Shown here: in pieces, positions 1 through 10,189 of the stretch | Numbering within the stretch: position 1 is the first letter of the stretch | How the letters are laid out: every line of letters starts with the position of its first letter | Program-made: the position numbers and the translations under genes | Assembly (NCBI GenBank): GCA_937922085.1 | Contig: CAKZVD010000003.1 | Coordinates: 1-64,000 of the forward strand | Reading direction: 5' to 3' | Length of the DNA stretch: 64,000 bases | Source of the DNA: an uncultured Tenacibaculum sp. | Lineage (GTDB): Bacteria; Bacteroidota; Bacteroidia; Flavobacteriales; Flavobacteriaceae | The notes under the pieces: model-generated | What the model saw: only the letters and a program-made list of their open reading frames with translations | Database searches by the model: none | Told to the model about the DNA's origin: nothing

Positions 1-1500
1 AAAAACATAAGTAAATTGATATTCTTTTTTAAGTTGATTCAATAAATTTAAAACTTGTGCTTGAACAGAAACATCTAATGCAGATACAGATTCATCACAA
101 ATAATCAATTTTGGTTGCAATGCAATAGCTCGAGCAATTCCTACTCGTTGTCGTTGACCTCCAGAAAATTCATGAGGATACCTATTAAAGTGTGAGTCAT
201 CTAATCCTACTTTTTTAAGTAAATCATATACATACTGTCTTCTTTCTTTCTCAGTAGATAGAATTTTATGAACCTTCATAGGTTCTAAAATTGCTTTGCC
301 AATCGTTATTCTAGGGTTTAATGAAGAAAAAGGATCTTGAAAGATGATTTGAATTTCTTTTCTAATTTTTTTTAAAGTTGTTTTATCAAGTTTAGTAATA
401 TCATTTCCACGATAGAAAACTTGTCCAGAAGTAGCTTTTTCTAATTGTAAAATTGTTCTTCCTAAAGTTGTTTTTCCACAGCCAGATTCACCAACTAATC
501 CCAATGTTTCACCTTCAAAAATATTAAAAGAAATATCGTCAACAGCTTTAACGATTTTGTTTTTTGAAAATAAAAAAGGTTTAGAAATAAATTCTTTTTT
601 AAGGTTTTTAACTTCAAGTAAAGGCTTGTTTTTGTAAAGTGTTTCATGTAATTCAAACCGTTCCTTGTTTGAGTAAACAGTATTATCTATAGAATTGTGA
701 ATGAAATCGCTTACTGTAGGTAGTTTTTTTAAACGGTTAGAAAGACTTGGCTTTGAATTAATAAGTGCTTTTGTATAATTTTCTTTAGGGTGATGAAAAA
801 CAGTAGCGGTACTTCCTTTTTCTATAATTTCACCCTTATACATGACAATTACCTCATCAGCAATTTCTGAAACTAAGTTTAAGTCATGAGATATAAATAA
901 AACACTCATTTTTGTTTCTTTTTGCAATTCCTTTAAAAGCGCTATTATTTCCTTTTGAACGGTAACATCTAATGCTGTAGTAGGTTCATCAGCAATAAGT
1001 AATTGAGGTTTGCAAGCTATTGCCATGGCAATCATTACACGTTGTTTTTGACCTCCACTAATTTCATGTGGGTATGAATTGTAAATATTTTCAGGCCTAG
1101 GAAGTTTTACTTTTTTAAATAATTGAACTACCTCTTTTTTTATTGTTTTGTTAGGTAAATTAGTATGTTGTTTTAAAATTTCAAAAACTTGAATACCACA
1201 AGTAGCACTTGGATTTAAAGAACTCATTGGTTCTTGAAAAATCATTGAAATTTGATTACCTCTAATAGTGCTAAACTCTTTTTCATTTAAATTTAAAAGA
1301 TTACTATTATTAAATACAATTTCACCATTTATAAAAGCATTATTGGGTAATAATCCCATGATACTTTTTGATGTTATTGATTTTCCACTACCACTTTCAC
1401 CAACTAAGCCCACTATTGTATTTGGTTTTATCTCAAAAGAAACTTCATTTATGATAATACTCTTGTTAAAAGAAATAGAAAGTTTTTTTATTTTTAGCAT
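1..1500 (-). CDS. Oligopeptide/dipeptide-type ABC transporter ATP-binding protein, two fused ATPase domains, truncated by window edge
   Basis: Minus-strand translation from the ATG at 1500 (MLKIKKLSISFNKSIIINEVSFEIKPNTIVGLVGESGSGKS...) has Walker A GESGSGKS and GESGCGKT, two signature motifs (SGGQKQR, SGGQRQR) and the reading frame runs off position 1. Confidence 0.88.
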   Translation of the reverse strand, partial: MLKIKKLSISFNKSIIINEVSFEIKPNTIVGLVGESGSGKSITSKSIMGLLPNNAFINGEIVFNNSNLLNLNEKEFSTIRGNQISMIFQEPMSSLNPSATCGIQVFEILKQHTNLPNKTIKKEVVQLFKKVKLPRPENIYNSYPHEISGGQKQRVMIAMAIACKPQLLIADEPTTALDVTVQKEIIALLKELQKETKMSVLFISHDLNLVSEIADEVIVMYKGEIIEKGSTATVFHHPKENYTKALINSKPSLSNRLKKLPTVSDFIHNSIDNTVYSNKERFELHETLYKNKPLLEVKNLKKEFISKPFLFSKNKIVKAVDDISFNIFEGETLGLVGESGCGKTTLGRTILQLEKATSGQVFYRGNDITKLDKTTLKKIRKEIQIIFQDPFSSLNPRITIGKAILEPMKVHKILSTEKERRQYVYDLLKKVGLDDSHFNRYPHEFSGGQRQRVGIARAIALQPKLIICDESVSALDVSVQAQVLNLLNQLKKEYQFTYVF

Positions 1501-1600
1501 ATTAAAGGGTTAAATGTATGGGTTATCTTTAAAAAAATGGTTAATGTGTTGTTATTATGAATAAAAGCTTGTTGTTTTTTTCATTTTAAATAAAAAAATC

Positions 1601-1649
1601 TATATTTGGCGAAATATTAACAAAATATTAAGTATTTCGTTAATATTTT
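1601..1649 (+). promoter_or_regulatory. Putative Bacteroidota -7 element (TATATTTG) and 10-bp inverted repeat in the leader of the subtilase gene
   Basis: TATATTTG at 1601-1608; AAAATATTAA (1622-1631) / TTAATATTTT (1640-1649). The same TATATTTGGCGAA core occurs at 5583 upstream of the next T9SS gene. Confidence 0.45.
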
Positions 1650-1679
1650 TTAACACAAAACCATTTAAAACCCTTCAAA

Positions 1680-4600
1680 ATGAAAAACTATTACATGGGA
1701 AAGTTTTTGTTTTCCGCAGCTTTGATGGCTTCGTGCTTTCAAATAAGTGCGCAAAATAAAAAAGAAGTTCAACAAATTCGTAGTAAATACAATTTGAATA
1801 AACTTCAAAGTATGGAACAAAAATTTTCTAAAAAAGTCTCTAAGGAAAAAGAAGCAGCTAACTTAATAGCAAAACAAAAAGGTTGGAAAACAGAAATTAC
1901 GACAAAGGATGGGCGTTTTTTAGAGCTACAAAAAGTTGTAAACGGTAAGCCAATTTATTATACTACGTTTAATGTAGATGCAGCAAAATCTACAAGAACG
2001 AATCATTTAAATAACGGAGGTTCTTTAGGGTTAAACTTAATGGGACAAAGTATGACAGCCCATGTATGGGATGGTGGTATTGCAAGAGCAACGCATCAAG
2101 AATATGATGGAGCAGGAGGTAATAACCGTTATTCAGTAGGTGATGGTCATACAACATTAAACTTTCATGCTGCTCACGTAACAGGAACAATAATGGCTGC
2201 AGGAATCGATGCAAATGCAAAAGGAATGGCACCTCATGCAAAAGCAGTAGGTCACTTTTGGGATAACGATCAGTCAGAAGCTACTTCTGCTGCTGCTAAT
2301 GGAATGTTAATATCAAACCACTCTTATGGTTTTGCAGCAAGAAATCCAAATACGGGTCAAGTACAATTACCTCAACACTTTTTTGGAGGATATATTGATG
2401 AGTCTCGTGGTTGGGATGAAATTATGTTTAATGCACCAAATTATTTGATGGTAGTTGCTGCAGGTAATGATGGAAACGATAATACAGCAAATAATAACCC
2501 AACTGGTGGTTCTGGATTTGATAAATTAACAGGTCATTCAACTTCAAAAAACAATTTAGTTGTAGCAAATGCTCAAGATGCAAATGTGAATTCAAACGGT
2601 AATTTAGTATCTGTTTCTATCAATAGTTCAAGTAGTGAAGGTCCTACAGATGATTTTCGTATTAAACCAGATATTACAGGTAATGGTACAGGGGTTTATT
2701 CTTCTTACCATAATAGTAATACTGCTTATAACTCTATTACAGGAACTTCTATGGCTTCTCCTAATGTGGCTGGATCTTTATTATTGTTACAACAACACCA
2801 TAATAATGAAAAAGGAAGTTTTATGAGATCTGCTACACTTAAAGGTTTAGCGCTTCATACAGCTGATGATGCTGGTGCTTCTGGACCAGATGCAGTTTTT
2901 GGATGGGGATTATTAAATGCTAAGGCTGCTGCTGAAACAATTACTAAAGAAGGTAATGAAACAAAAATTGAAGAATTAACATTAACAGCAGGACAAACAT
3001 ATACTATTACTGTTGATTCTGATGGAACAAACCCATTATTAGCTTCTATTTCTTGGACAGATAGACCAGGTGTAGCTAATACTACAGTAAATTCTACAAC
3101 ACCAGTTTTAGTAAATGATTTAGATATAAGAGTTTCTAAAGGAGGAACTGAGTTCTTACCATATGAATTAACTGGAGCTACAACTAATGCAAAAAGAGAT
3201 AATAATGTAGATCCTTATGAAAGAATTGATATTAATGGAGCTTCAGGAACATATACAATTACTGTTACTCATAAAGGAACATTAACAGGAGGAAGTCAAA
3301 ACTATTCATTAATAGTTACAGGTTTAACAGGTACACCAGTTGTATGTAATGCAACAACACCAACAGGAGTTTCAGTTTCTGGAGTTTCAGTTTCAGAAGC
3401 TACAGTTTCATGGAATGCAGTTACTGCTGCAACATATGATGTAAGATATCGTGTTGTTGGTTCTTCTTCTTGGACAACAAATGCAGTTGCTAGTACTACT
3501 TCAACATTATCTGGATTAACAGCTTCTACTCAATATCAAGTTCAAGTACGTAGTAAGTGTTCTTCAGGTAATTCATCTTATAGTTCATCAACAAACTTTA
3601 CAACAACAGCTGCACCAGTATTTTGTTCGTCAGGAATTAGTTCTTTTCCATATAGTGAAGGATTTGAATCTAATGCGGGTTGGACTCAAGCAGGAGGAGA
3701 CGATGGAGATTGGGTAAGAAGAAGTGGTAGTACACCTTCAAATACTACAGGTCCAAGTTCAGCAGATGAAGGATCTTCATATTTATTTTTAGAAGCATCT
3801 AGTAATAGTAGTGCTGGACAAATAGGGTCAAATGCTACAGCAATTTTAGAGAGTGGATGTTTTGATTTATCAGGACAATCTGCAGCAACATTTGCATTTA
3901 AAAACCATATGTACGGAACTGATATAGGTTCATTAACTTTACAAGCAACAACCAATGGAAGTACATGGACTAATGTATGGACAGAGTCAGGAAATAAAGG
4001 AAACCAATGGAATTCAATTTCTGTAGATTTAGCTTCTTATGTAGGAAGTAGTGTTAAATTAAGATTTGTTGGAGTAACAGGAAATGGATGGAGAAGTGAT
4101 ATCGCTATTGATGATTTATCAATTTCTGCTACTGCTGCAGGTTCAGATACACAAGCACCATCAGCACCGTCTAATGTACAAGCATCTAGTATTGCTCAAA
4201 CGACAGCTACAATTAGCTGGTCTGCTTCAACAGATAATGTTGCAGTAACAGGATATGATGTTTACCAAGGAGCTACTAGTATAGGTACTGTAACAAATAC
4301 TTCAGCAAATGTTACAGGTTTAACAGCTAATACAAGTTATACTTTTTCTATAAGAGCAAAAGATGCTGCAGGAAATGAATCTTCAGCAGGTTCAGTAACG
4401 TTTACTACAGAAAGTGATACTACAACACCAGTAAATTATTGTGCTTCTAGTGGAAACCGTTCTTCTTTTGAGTGGATTGATAATGTAGAATTAGGGGGTA
4501 TGACAAATAGCTCAGGAAATGACGGAGGTTACGAAGATTATACTGCTAATGTAGCAACTTTATCTAGAGGTAGTTCAAACACAATGATCGTAAGTGCTGG

Positions 4601-5156
4601 ATTTAGCGGTCAGGCATATACAGAATTTTGGGCTGTTTGGATAGATTTTAACCAAAACGGTACATTTGAAGCTAGTGAACAAGTTGTTAATGGATCTTCT
4701 TCTAGTGCAGATAATTTATCTAGTACTGTAGATGTTCCTTCAGGTGCAACTTTAGGTCAAACTAGAATGCGTGTTTCTATGAAATATAATGCAGCACAAA
4801 CTGCTTGTGAAAATTTTGCAGATGGTGAAGTAGAAGATTACACAGTTAATATTACGGCAAGTACTACTAGTGCTAATTTCTATACAACATTTAGTAATTC
4901 AAATCCTTTAGGAAATGAAGATGCATTTAAGGTAGCTACATATCCAAATCCAGCTACTAATTTTGTGCAAATACAATTAGCGAATAGAAGTGAAGGATTA
5001 AATTCGTATAAAATTGTTAATACTATTGGACAAACTGTTCAAGAAGGAAGTTTAACAAGTCAAAGAGTAGACATTTCTAAATTAAACATAGGTATGTATA
5101 TTTTAGAAGTTAATGACGGACAAAAAGCATTTACAACTAAGTTGGTTAAAAGATAA
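1680..5156 (+). CDS. Secreted S8 subtilisin-like serine protease with FN3, MAM-like and GEVEDY-type domains and a T9SS C-terminal sorting domain
   Basis: Signal peptide; HVWDGG, NFHAAHVTGT and GTSMASPNVAGS catalytic motifs; FN3 repeats; DGEVEDYTV; C-terminal YPNPATNFVQI...TKLVKR. Confidence 0.9.
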   Translation: MKNYYMGKFLFSAALMASCFQISAQNKKEVQQIRSKYNLNKLQSMEQKFSKKVSKEKEAANLIAKQKGWKTEITTKDGRFLELQKVVNGKPIYYTTFNVDAAKSTRTNHLNNGGSLGLNLMGQSMTAHVWDGGIARATHQEYDGAGGNNRYSVGDGHTTLNFHAAHVTGTIMAAGIDANAKGMAPHAKAVGHFWDNDQSEATSAAANGMLISNHSYGFAARNPNTGQVQLPQHFFGGYIDESRGWDEIMFNAPNYLMVVAAGNDGNDNTANNNPTGGSGFDKLTGHSTSKNNLVVANAQDANVNSNGNLVSVSINSSSSEGPTDDFRIKPDITGNGTGVYSSYHNSNTAYNSITGTSMASPNVAGSLLLLQQHHNNEKGSFMRSATLKGLALHTADDAGASGPDAVFGWGLLNAKAAAETITKEGNETKIEELTLTAGQTYTITVDSDGTNPLLASISWTDRPGVANTTVNSTTPVLVNDLDIRVSKGGTEFLPYELTGATTNAKRDNNVDPYERIDINGASGTYTITVTHKGTLTGGSQNYSLIVTGLTGTPVVCNATTPTGVSVSGVSVSEATVSWNAVTAATYDVRYRVVGSSSWTTNAVASTTSTLSGLTASTQYQVQVRSKCSSGNSSYSSSTNFTTTAAPVFCSSGISSFPYSEGFESNAGWTQAGGDDGDWVRRSGSTPSNTTGPSSADEGSSYLFLEASSNSSAGQIGSNATAILESGCFDLSGQSAATFAFKNHMYGTDIGSLTLQATTNGSTWTNVWTESGNKGNQWNSISVDLASYVGSSVKLRFVGVTGNGWRSDIAIDDLSISATAAGSDTQAPSAPSNVQASSIAQTTATISWSASTDNVAVTGYDVYQGATSIGTVTNTSANVTGLTANTSYTFSIRAKDAAGNESSAGSVTFTTESDTTTPVNYCASSGNRSSFEWIDNVELGGMTNSSGNDGGYEDYTANVATLSRGSSNTMIVSAGFSGQAYTEFWAVWIDFNQNGTFEASEQVVNGSSSSADNLSSTVDVPSGATLGQTRMRVSMKYNAAQTACENFADGEVEDYTVNITASTTSANFYTTFSNSNPLGNEDAFKVATYPNPATNFVQIQLANRSEGLNSYKIVNTIGQTVQEGSLTSQRVDISKLNIGMYILEVNDGQKAFTTKLVKR

Positions 5157-5185
5157 AGCCCTTCAATTATTTACAACCAATAATA

Positions 5186-5216
5186 AAGGCTGTCTGAAAA
5201 GACAGTCTTTTTTTTT
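5186..5216 (+). terminator. Rho-independent terminator
   Basis: GACTGTC/GACAGTC-type stem (aaggctgtctgaaaagacagtctt) followed by a T-run. Confidence 0.7.
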
Positions 5217-5582
5217 GTTTAAATCAATATATTATAGTGAATCTTAAAAGGTTTTTTTAAAACGATTTCATTTTTGTATAACAGTATTTATCAATCTGAA
5301 TTCAATCAATAATAATAAAATATAGAAATGGTATTTGCTTTTAAGAGGGACGAGAAATTGGGTGTTTTGTAAATAACCTTTTGAGATGTAAATCAAAATC
5401 ATCTACTTTTAAACAAGAGAATATCAGTAGTTTTTCCTTTGTTCTATTTTATTAAAAAAAGTTTTTTTAAATAAAATCCCTAACTATTGTTGGATATAGT
5501 ATGCTTAACAGCATAAAATAATCAAATTCATTAATAATTATAAAAAAAAAACATCTTTTTTTTATTTTGTTTAATAAAAACA

Positions 5583-5590
5583 TATATTTG
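5583..5590 (+). promoter_or_regulatory. Putative -7 element TATATTTG
   Basis: TAnnTTTG consensus of Bacteroidota; context TATATTTGGCGAA shared with 1601. Confidence 0.4.
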
Positions 5591-5669
5591 GCGAATAATT
5601 AACAAAAAATTAATGTTTTAGTTGATTATTTATAATATGAAGTATTAGTTAATCAATAAAATCCTTTCA

Positions 5670-8600
5670 ATGAAAAAAAAGTACTCAAAGAAATCTTTGC
5701 TTGGAGGTTTGTCTTTAGTTGTAGCCTTAACAGTTGGTTATAATGAATATCAATCTTTTAAAGAAAAAAAAGAGATTGAAACAAAAAGACAAGTTCATGC
5801 AGAGTTTTTAAAAAACAGTCCTTATAACGAAACCTTACAATGGGACAAAAAAACTAGAAAAAACAACGGTCTTCCTCCAAATAGATATTTTGAACAAATG
5901 TGGGAGTTAACAATTAACCCAGCCACAGGAAGTTTAGAACAAGAAAATGTTACGAAACTTCGTGAACAATTAATGTCTAATAGAGTTGCTCGAAGAGCTC
6001 CAGGAGATACTGGTAATGCTTGGGTAGAAAGAGGACCTAACAATGTAGGTGGTAGAACAAGAGTTATCATGTTTGACCCTAATGACGCAACAAATAGACG
6101 TGTTTATGCAGGTGGTGTTAGTGGAGGATTATGGAGAAATAATGATATTACTAATGCAAACTCACAATGGCAGAGAGTTCAAAATGTGCCAGGAAATTTA
6201 GCGGTAACTTCTATTACTGTAGACCCAAGAAATTCTAACACTTGGTATGTTGGTACTGGAGAACAGTATACAGCAGGAGATGTTGTTGGTAATGGAGTTT
6301 ATAGAACTACAAATGGGGGTACTACTTGGACAGCTGTTACTATTCCTGCAGCTGGTGGTGGTGACATCAATTTGAATGCGAATAATGTTTTCTTATCAGG
6401 TATTCATTATGTAAACGACATTTTGGCTTGGGATAATGGAACATCTACTGAGTTATTTGTAGCTGTAGGAGCACATGTATATGGAGATGCATCTTCTCCA
6501 GCAAACTGGTTAGGATTACAATCGGCTGGTTTATATCGCTCTACAAATGGAGGTACAACATGGAATAGAATTGAGAGTGCTAACATGAGATTCGATTTTA
6601 GAGGGAGTGATTATTACTACATTCCTAATGACTTAGAAATAGGTGCTGACAATAGAGTTTGGATGGGAACAATTGGTTCTGCCATAGGAGAAGGAGGAAG
6701 AGTATTTAGTTCTACTAATGGAGGTACTTGGACAGAAGCAGCAGCTTCACCTTTAACAGAATCTAATAGAGTAGAAATTGAACCATCTGCTTCTGATGCT
6801 GATAAATTATATGTATTAGCTCAAGGAACAGAACGTGCAACACCTGTACGTATTTTTGAAACTACAAATGCTTTTACAACAGTAAGAACATTGAGTTTAC
6901 CAAATGATGCTGATAGAGGTATACCTGCTAATGACTTTACTAGAGGACAAGCGTTCTATGATTTAGTAATAGAAGCAGATCCAAATGATGATGATATTGT
7001 ATATGTAGGAGGTATAGATTTATTTAGAACTACGAATGGTGGTACTTCTTGGAATCAGTTATCGCAGTGGAATCTTCCGAATGATGTTCATGCCGATCAG
7101 CATTCAATTGCTTTTGCAAATAATTCTTCTACTAGAATGTTATTTGGAAACGATGGAGGTGTTTATTACTCAAATAATTCAGGAGGTACAATTAATGCAA
7201 GAAATAGAGGGTATAATGTTACTCAATTTGTAAAAGCTGCTATTGGTCCTGATGGTCGTGGAGATACGAGTGGTATTTTTACTGCGGGTGCACAAGATAA
7301 CGGAACACAAGCATTTAGAAATGCTTCAGCAGGAGTTAATAGTTCTACTGAATTAAGTGATGGTGACGGTTTTTATACTTTTGTTGATAAAGACGGTCAG
7401 TTTATGATTTCTACTTTTGTTAATAATGTAATTTATCGTTTTAATTTACCTTGGAATGGTAGAGGTAGAAGACAAGGAGGAGCAACTACTTTATCTAGTA
7501 GTCAAACTACTGGAGATTTTGTAAATCAAATGGATTTTGATAGTGATGCAAATCGTTTATTAACGAATAATTCAACTAGAGCAACAGATACAGCTCCTGC
7601 AGTAAATGCTATTTTAAGTATCAATGTTGCTGCTAATTCAAGAGGAACATTAACGAACGATTTATTAACAGCAAAACCAACAGCATTTAGAGCATCTCCA
7701 TTTAGAGCAAACAGATGGTTTGTTGGTTTAGCAGATGGTAATCTTTTAAGACTTTCTAATGTTACTAATTCAAGTGCTACATTTGCAAATATTACAACTC
7801 CTTTTGTAGGGTCTATTTCTTCAGTGAGATTTGGTGCTACTGAAAATGATATTTTTGTAACGATACATAATTACGGTGTTGTAAGTGTATGGGCTACAGA
7901 TGATGGTGGTGCAAATTGGGATAATAAAGAAGGAGATTTACCAAATATTCCTGTAAGAGACTTTTTACAAAATCCTTTAGATAGAAATGAAGCAATTGTA
8001 GCTACTCAATTAGGAGTTTGGTCTACTTCAAACTTTAATGCTGCTGCACCTACATGGACACAATCATATAATGGTATGAGTGATGTTAGTGTAACTTCTT
8101 TTGACTACTGGAATGTTAATGGAAATAATACTGAAAACAGAATTATAGCATCTACATATGGTAGAGGTGTATTTACAGGGACTTTTACAGCCAATACTGT
8201 TGCTGATAATCAAGCACCATCAGTACCTAATAATGTAACTGCTTCAAATGTTGGGTCAACTTCATTAACATTGAGTTGGAATGCATCTACAGATAACGTT
8301 GGTGTTACTGGATATGATGTTTTTAGAGGAACAACTTTAGTTGGAACTTCTACAACAACATCTTTTAATGTTACTGGGTTATCAGCAAGTACAGCCTATA
8401 CTTTTACAGTAAGAGCTAAAGATGCTGCTAATAATGAATCTGCGGCTAGTAGTGCAGTTAATGTAACAACAACAGGAGTTACTCTATCTTGTTCATCAAC
8501 AGTTTCTTCTTTTCCATATAGTCAAGGTTTTGAATCTAATGTAGGTTGGACTCAAGTATCTGGAGATGATGGAAACTGGTTAAGAGATAGTAATGGTACA

Positions 8601-9788
8601 CCTTCTAATAATACAGGACCGAGTTCTGCTACTGAAGGTTCTTTCTACTTATTTTTAGAAGCTTCAAATAATAGTAGTGCAGGACAAATAGGATCAAATG
8701 CAACAGCAATTTTAGAAAGCCCTTGTTTTGATCTTTCAGGAGTATCAACAGCAAACTTTTCTTTTAGTAATCATATGTTTGGAAATAATGTTGGTTCATT
8801 AACTGCTCAAGTATCTACAGATGGAACTACATTTACAAATGTATGGACAGAGTCAGGAAACCAAGGAAATCAATGGAATGATGTTTCTGTAGATTTAAAT
8901 ACTTATGTAGGATCTACAGTAAAAATTAGATTTGTTGGTACAACAGGAAACGGTTGGAGTAGTGATATTGCCATAGATAATGTTTCATTAACATCAGGAG
9001 GAGGAACTACACCTCCAACACCAACATGTGAAGCTATCGATTTTAATGATTTTACAGTAAGTGGGTTTTCTAATCAAGATAATGTTGGTAATTTCTCTGT
9101 AAATGGAAATGGATCTTCATTAACATTAACGAATAATACATGGAAGCACATTTTACTAGATTATACCGTTACAGCTAATACTGTAATTGAGTTTGAATTT
9201 AGTAGTACTTCAGAGGGAGAAATTCATGGAATAGGTTTTGAAAATGATAATACATTAACAGCCAATAATTATTTTAAATTACATGGAACACAAAACTATG
9301 GTATCACTAATTTTGATAATTATTCAAATGGAACAACAACTTATGTAATTGCAGTAGGAAGTTCGTATACAGGAAATATGGATAGATTAGTGTTTATTAA
9401 TGATAATGATGGAGGATCTGGAAACACTTCTACTTTTACTAATGTAAGAATTTATGAAGGTTCTTGTGGAAATTCAGCAAATATTGCTACAGCACAATTA
9501 TCTAGTACCAGAGTAGATGTTTTAGGAGATGAAGATGAAAACTTATTATCTTCTTTAACTTTAGCACCAAACCCTATTGTAAAAGGTAATATGTTAAGAA
9601 TACTATCATCAAATGCTAGTAAATTATCAAATACTTCATATACTTTATACAACACATTCGGACAAGCTGTAGGTAAAGGAAAGTTAGAAAATGGATTAAT
9701 AAATACAGAAAAGTTAGCGACTGGGATGTATATAATTAATTTTAATAATGAATTCACGAATACTTCAAAACGTTTTATCGTTAAGTAA
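5670..9788 (+). CDS. Secreted BNR/VPS10-like beta-propeller (sialidase-like fold) protein with FN3, MAM-like domain and T9SS sorting domain
   Basis: Repeated 'YRSTNGGTTWNRI'-type BNR motifs; FN3; CSSTVSSFPYSQGFESN... module shared with the upstream protease; C-terminal LAPNPIVKGNMLRI...KRFIVK. Confidence 0.85.
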   Translation: MKKKYSKKSLLGGLSLVVALTVGYNEYQSFKEKKEIETKRQVHAEFLKNSPYNETLQWDKKTRKNNGLPPNRYFEQMWELTINPATGSLEQENVTKLREQLMSNRVARRAPGDTGNAWVERGPNNVGGRTRVIMFDPNDATNRRVYAGGVSGGLWRNNDITNANSQWQRVQNVPGNLAVTSITVDPRNSNTWYVGTGEQYTAGDVVGNGVYRTTNGGTTWTAVTIPAAGGGDINLNANNVFLSGIHYVNDILAWDNGTSTELFVAVGAHVYGDASSPANWLGLQSAGLYRSTNGGTTWNRIESANMRFDFRGSDYYYIPNDLEIGADNRVWMGTIGSAIGEGGRVFSSTNGGTWTEAAASPLTESNRVEIEPSASDADKLYVLAQGTERATPVRIFETTNAFTTVRTLSLPNDADRGIPANDFTRGQAFYDLVIEADPNDDDIVYVGGIDLFRTTNGGTSWNQLSQWNLPNDVHADQHSIAFANNSSTRMLFGNDGGVYYSNNSGGTINARNRGYNVTQFVKAAIGPDGRGDTSGIFTAGAQDNGTQAFRNASAGVNSSTELSDGDGFYTFVDKDGQFMISTFVNNVIYRFNLPWNGRGRRQGGATTLSSSQTTGDFVNQMDFDSDANRLLTNNSTRATDTAPAVNAILSINVAANSRGTLTNDLLTAKPTAFRASPFRANRWFVGLADGNLLRLSNVTNSSATFANITTPFVGSISSVRFGATENDIFVTIHNYGVVSVWATDDGGANWDNKEGDLPNIPVRDFLQNPLDRNEAIVATQLGVWSTSNFNAAAPTWTQSYNGMSDVSVTSFDYWNVNGNNTENRIIASTYGRGVFTGTFTANTVADNQAPSVPNNVTASNVGSTSLTLSWNASTDNVGVTGYDVFRGTTLVGTSTTTSFNVTGLSASTAYTFTVRAKDAANNESAASSAVNVTTTGVTLSCSSTVSSFPYSQGFESNVGWTQVSGDDGNWLRDSNGTPSNNTGPSSATEGSFYLFLEASNNSSAGQIGSNATAILESPCFDLSGVSTANFSFSNHMFGNNVGSLTAQVSTDGTTFTNVWTESGNQGNQWNDVSVDLNTYVGSTVKIRFVGTTGNGWSSDIAIDNVSLTSGGGTTPPTPTCEAIDFNDFTVSGFSNQDNVGNFSVNGNGSSLTLTNNTWKHILLDYTVTANTVIEFEFSSTSEGEIHGIGFENDNTLTANNYFKLHGTQNYGITNFDNYSNGTTTYVIAVGSSYTGNMDRLVFINDNDGGSGNTSTFTNVRIYEGSCGNSANIATAQLSSTRVDVLGDEDENLLSSLTLAPNPIVKGNMLRILSSNASKLSNTSYTLYNTFGQAVGKGKLENGLINTEKLATGMYIINFNNEFTNTSKRFIVK

Positions 9789-9812
9789 TAGCAAATTCTA
9801 AATAAAATACAT

Positions 9813-9848
9813 AAAACTGCCTAAAAATTATTTTTTAGGCAGTTTTTC
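9813..9848 (+). terminator. Rho-independent terminator
   Basis: aaactgcctaaaaattattttttaggcagtttttc stem-loop and T-run. Confidence 0.75.
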
Positions 9849-10189
9849 TTTTTAATATTTTTCAATTATATAAAGTGATTAGTTTAATAAAACACGTGAT
9901 TTAAAAGGAAAGTTTTTAAGTCAGATATTAGATGTATGAAATTTAAAATCAGGTTTATATGCTATATTAAGAACTTGTTTTTTATATAGTTATTCGCAAT
10001 GTCAATAAGATCGAAGAGTTTAAAATTGAGTTAGTTAAAAGACAAAACCTTCAACTGTTTATAAAAACGATTACTTTAATTGTCTTTGATGAAAAAAGAG
10101 CCTATAAAAAGGCAATCTAAATGACTACCTTTGCCTTTAATATTAATACTTAATGTGTCTATTTAATTTTAAAAAAGACATATAAAATT

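Noticed and set aside
1268-1513. Track ORF on plus strand
   Set aside because: Antisense to the ABC transporter ATPase gene read on the minus strand
3686-3955. Antisense ORFs inside the T9SS genes (also 1990-2241, 5822-6070, 9452-9757)
   Set aside because: Sense frame is clearly coding; antisense frames are open by composition
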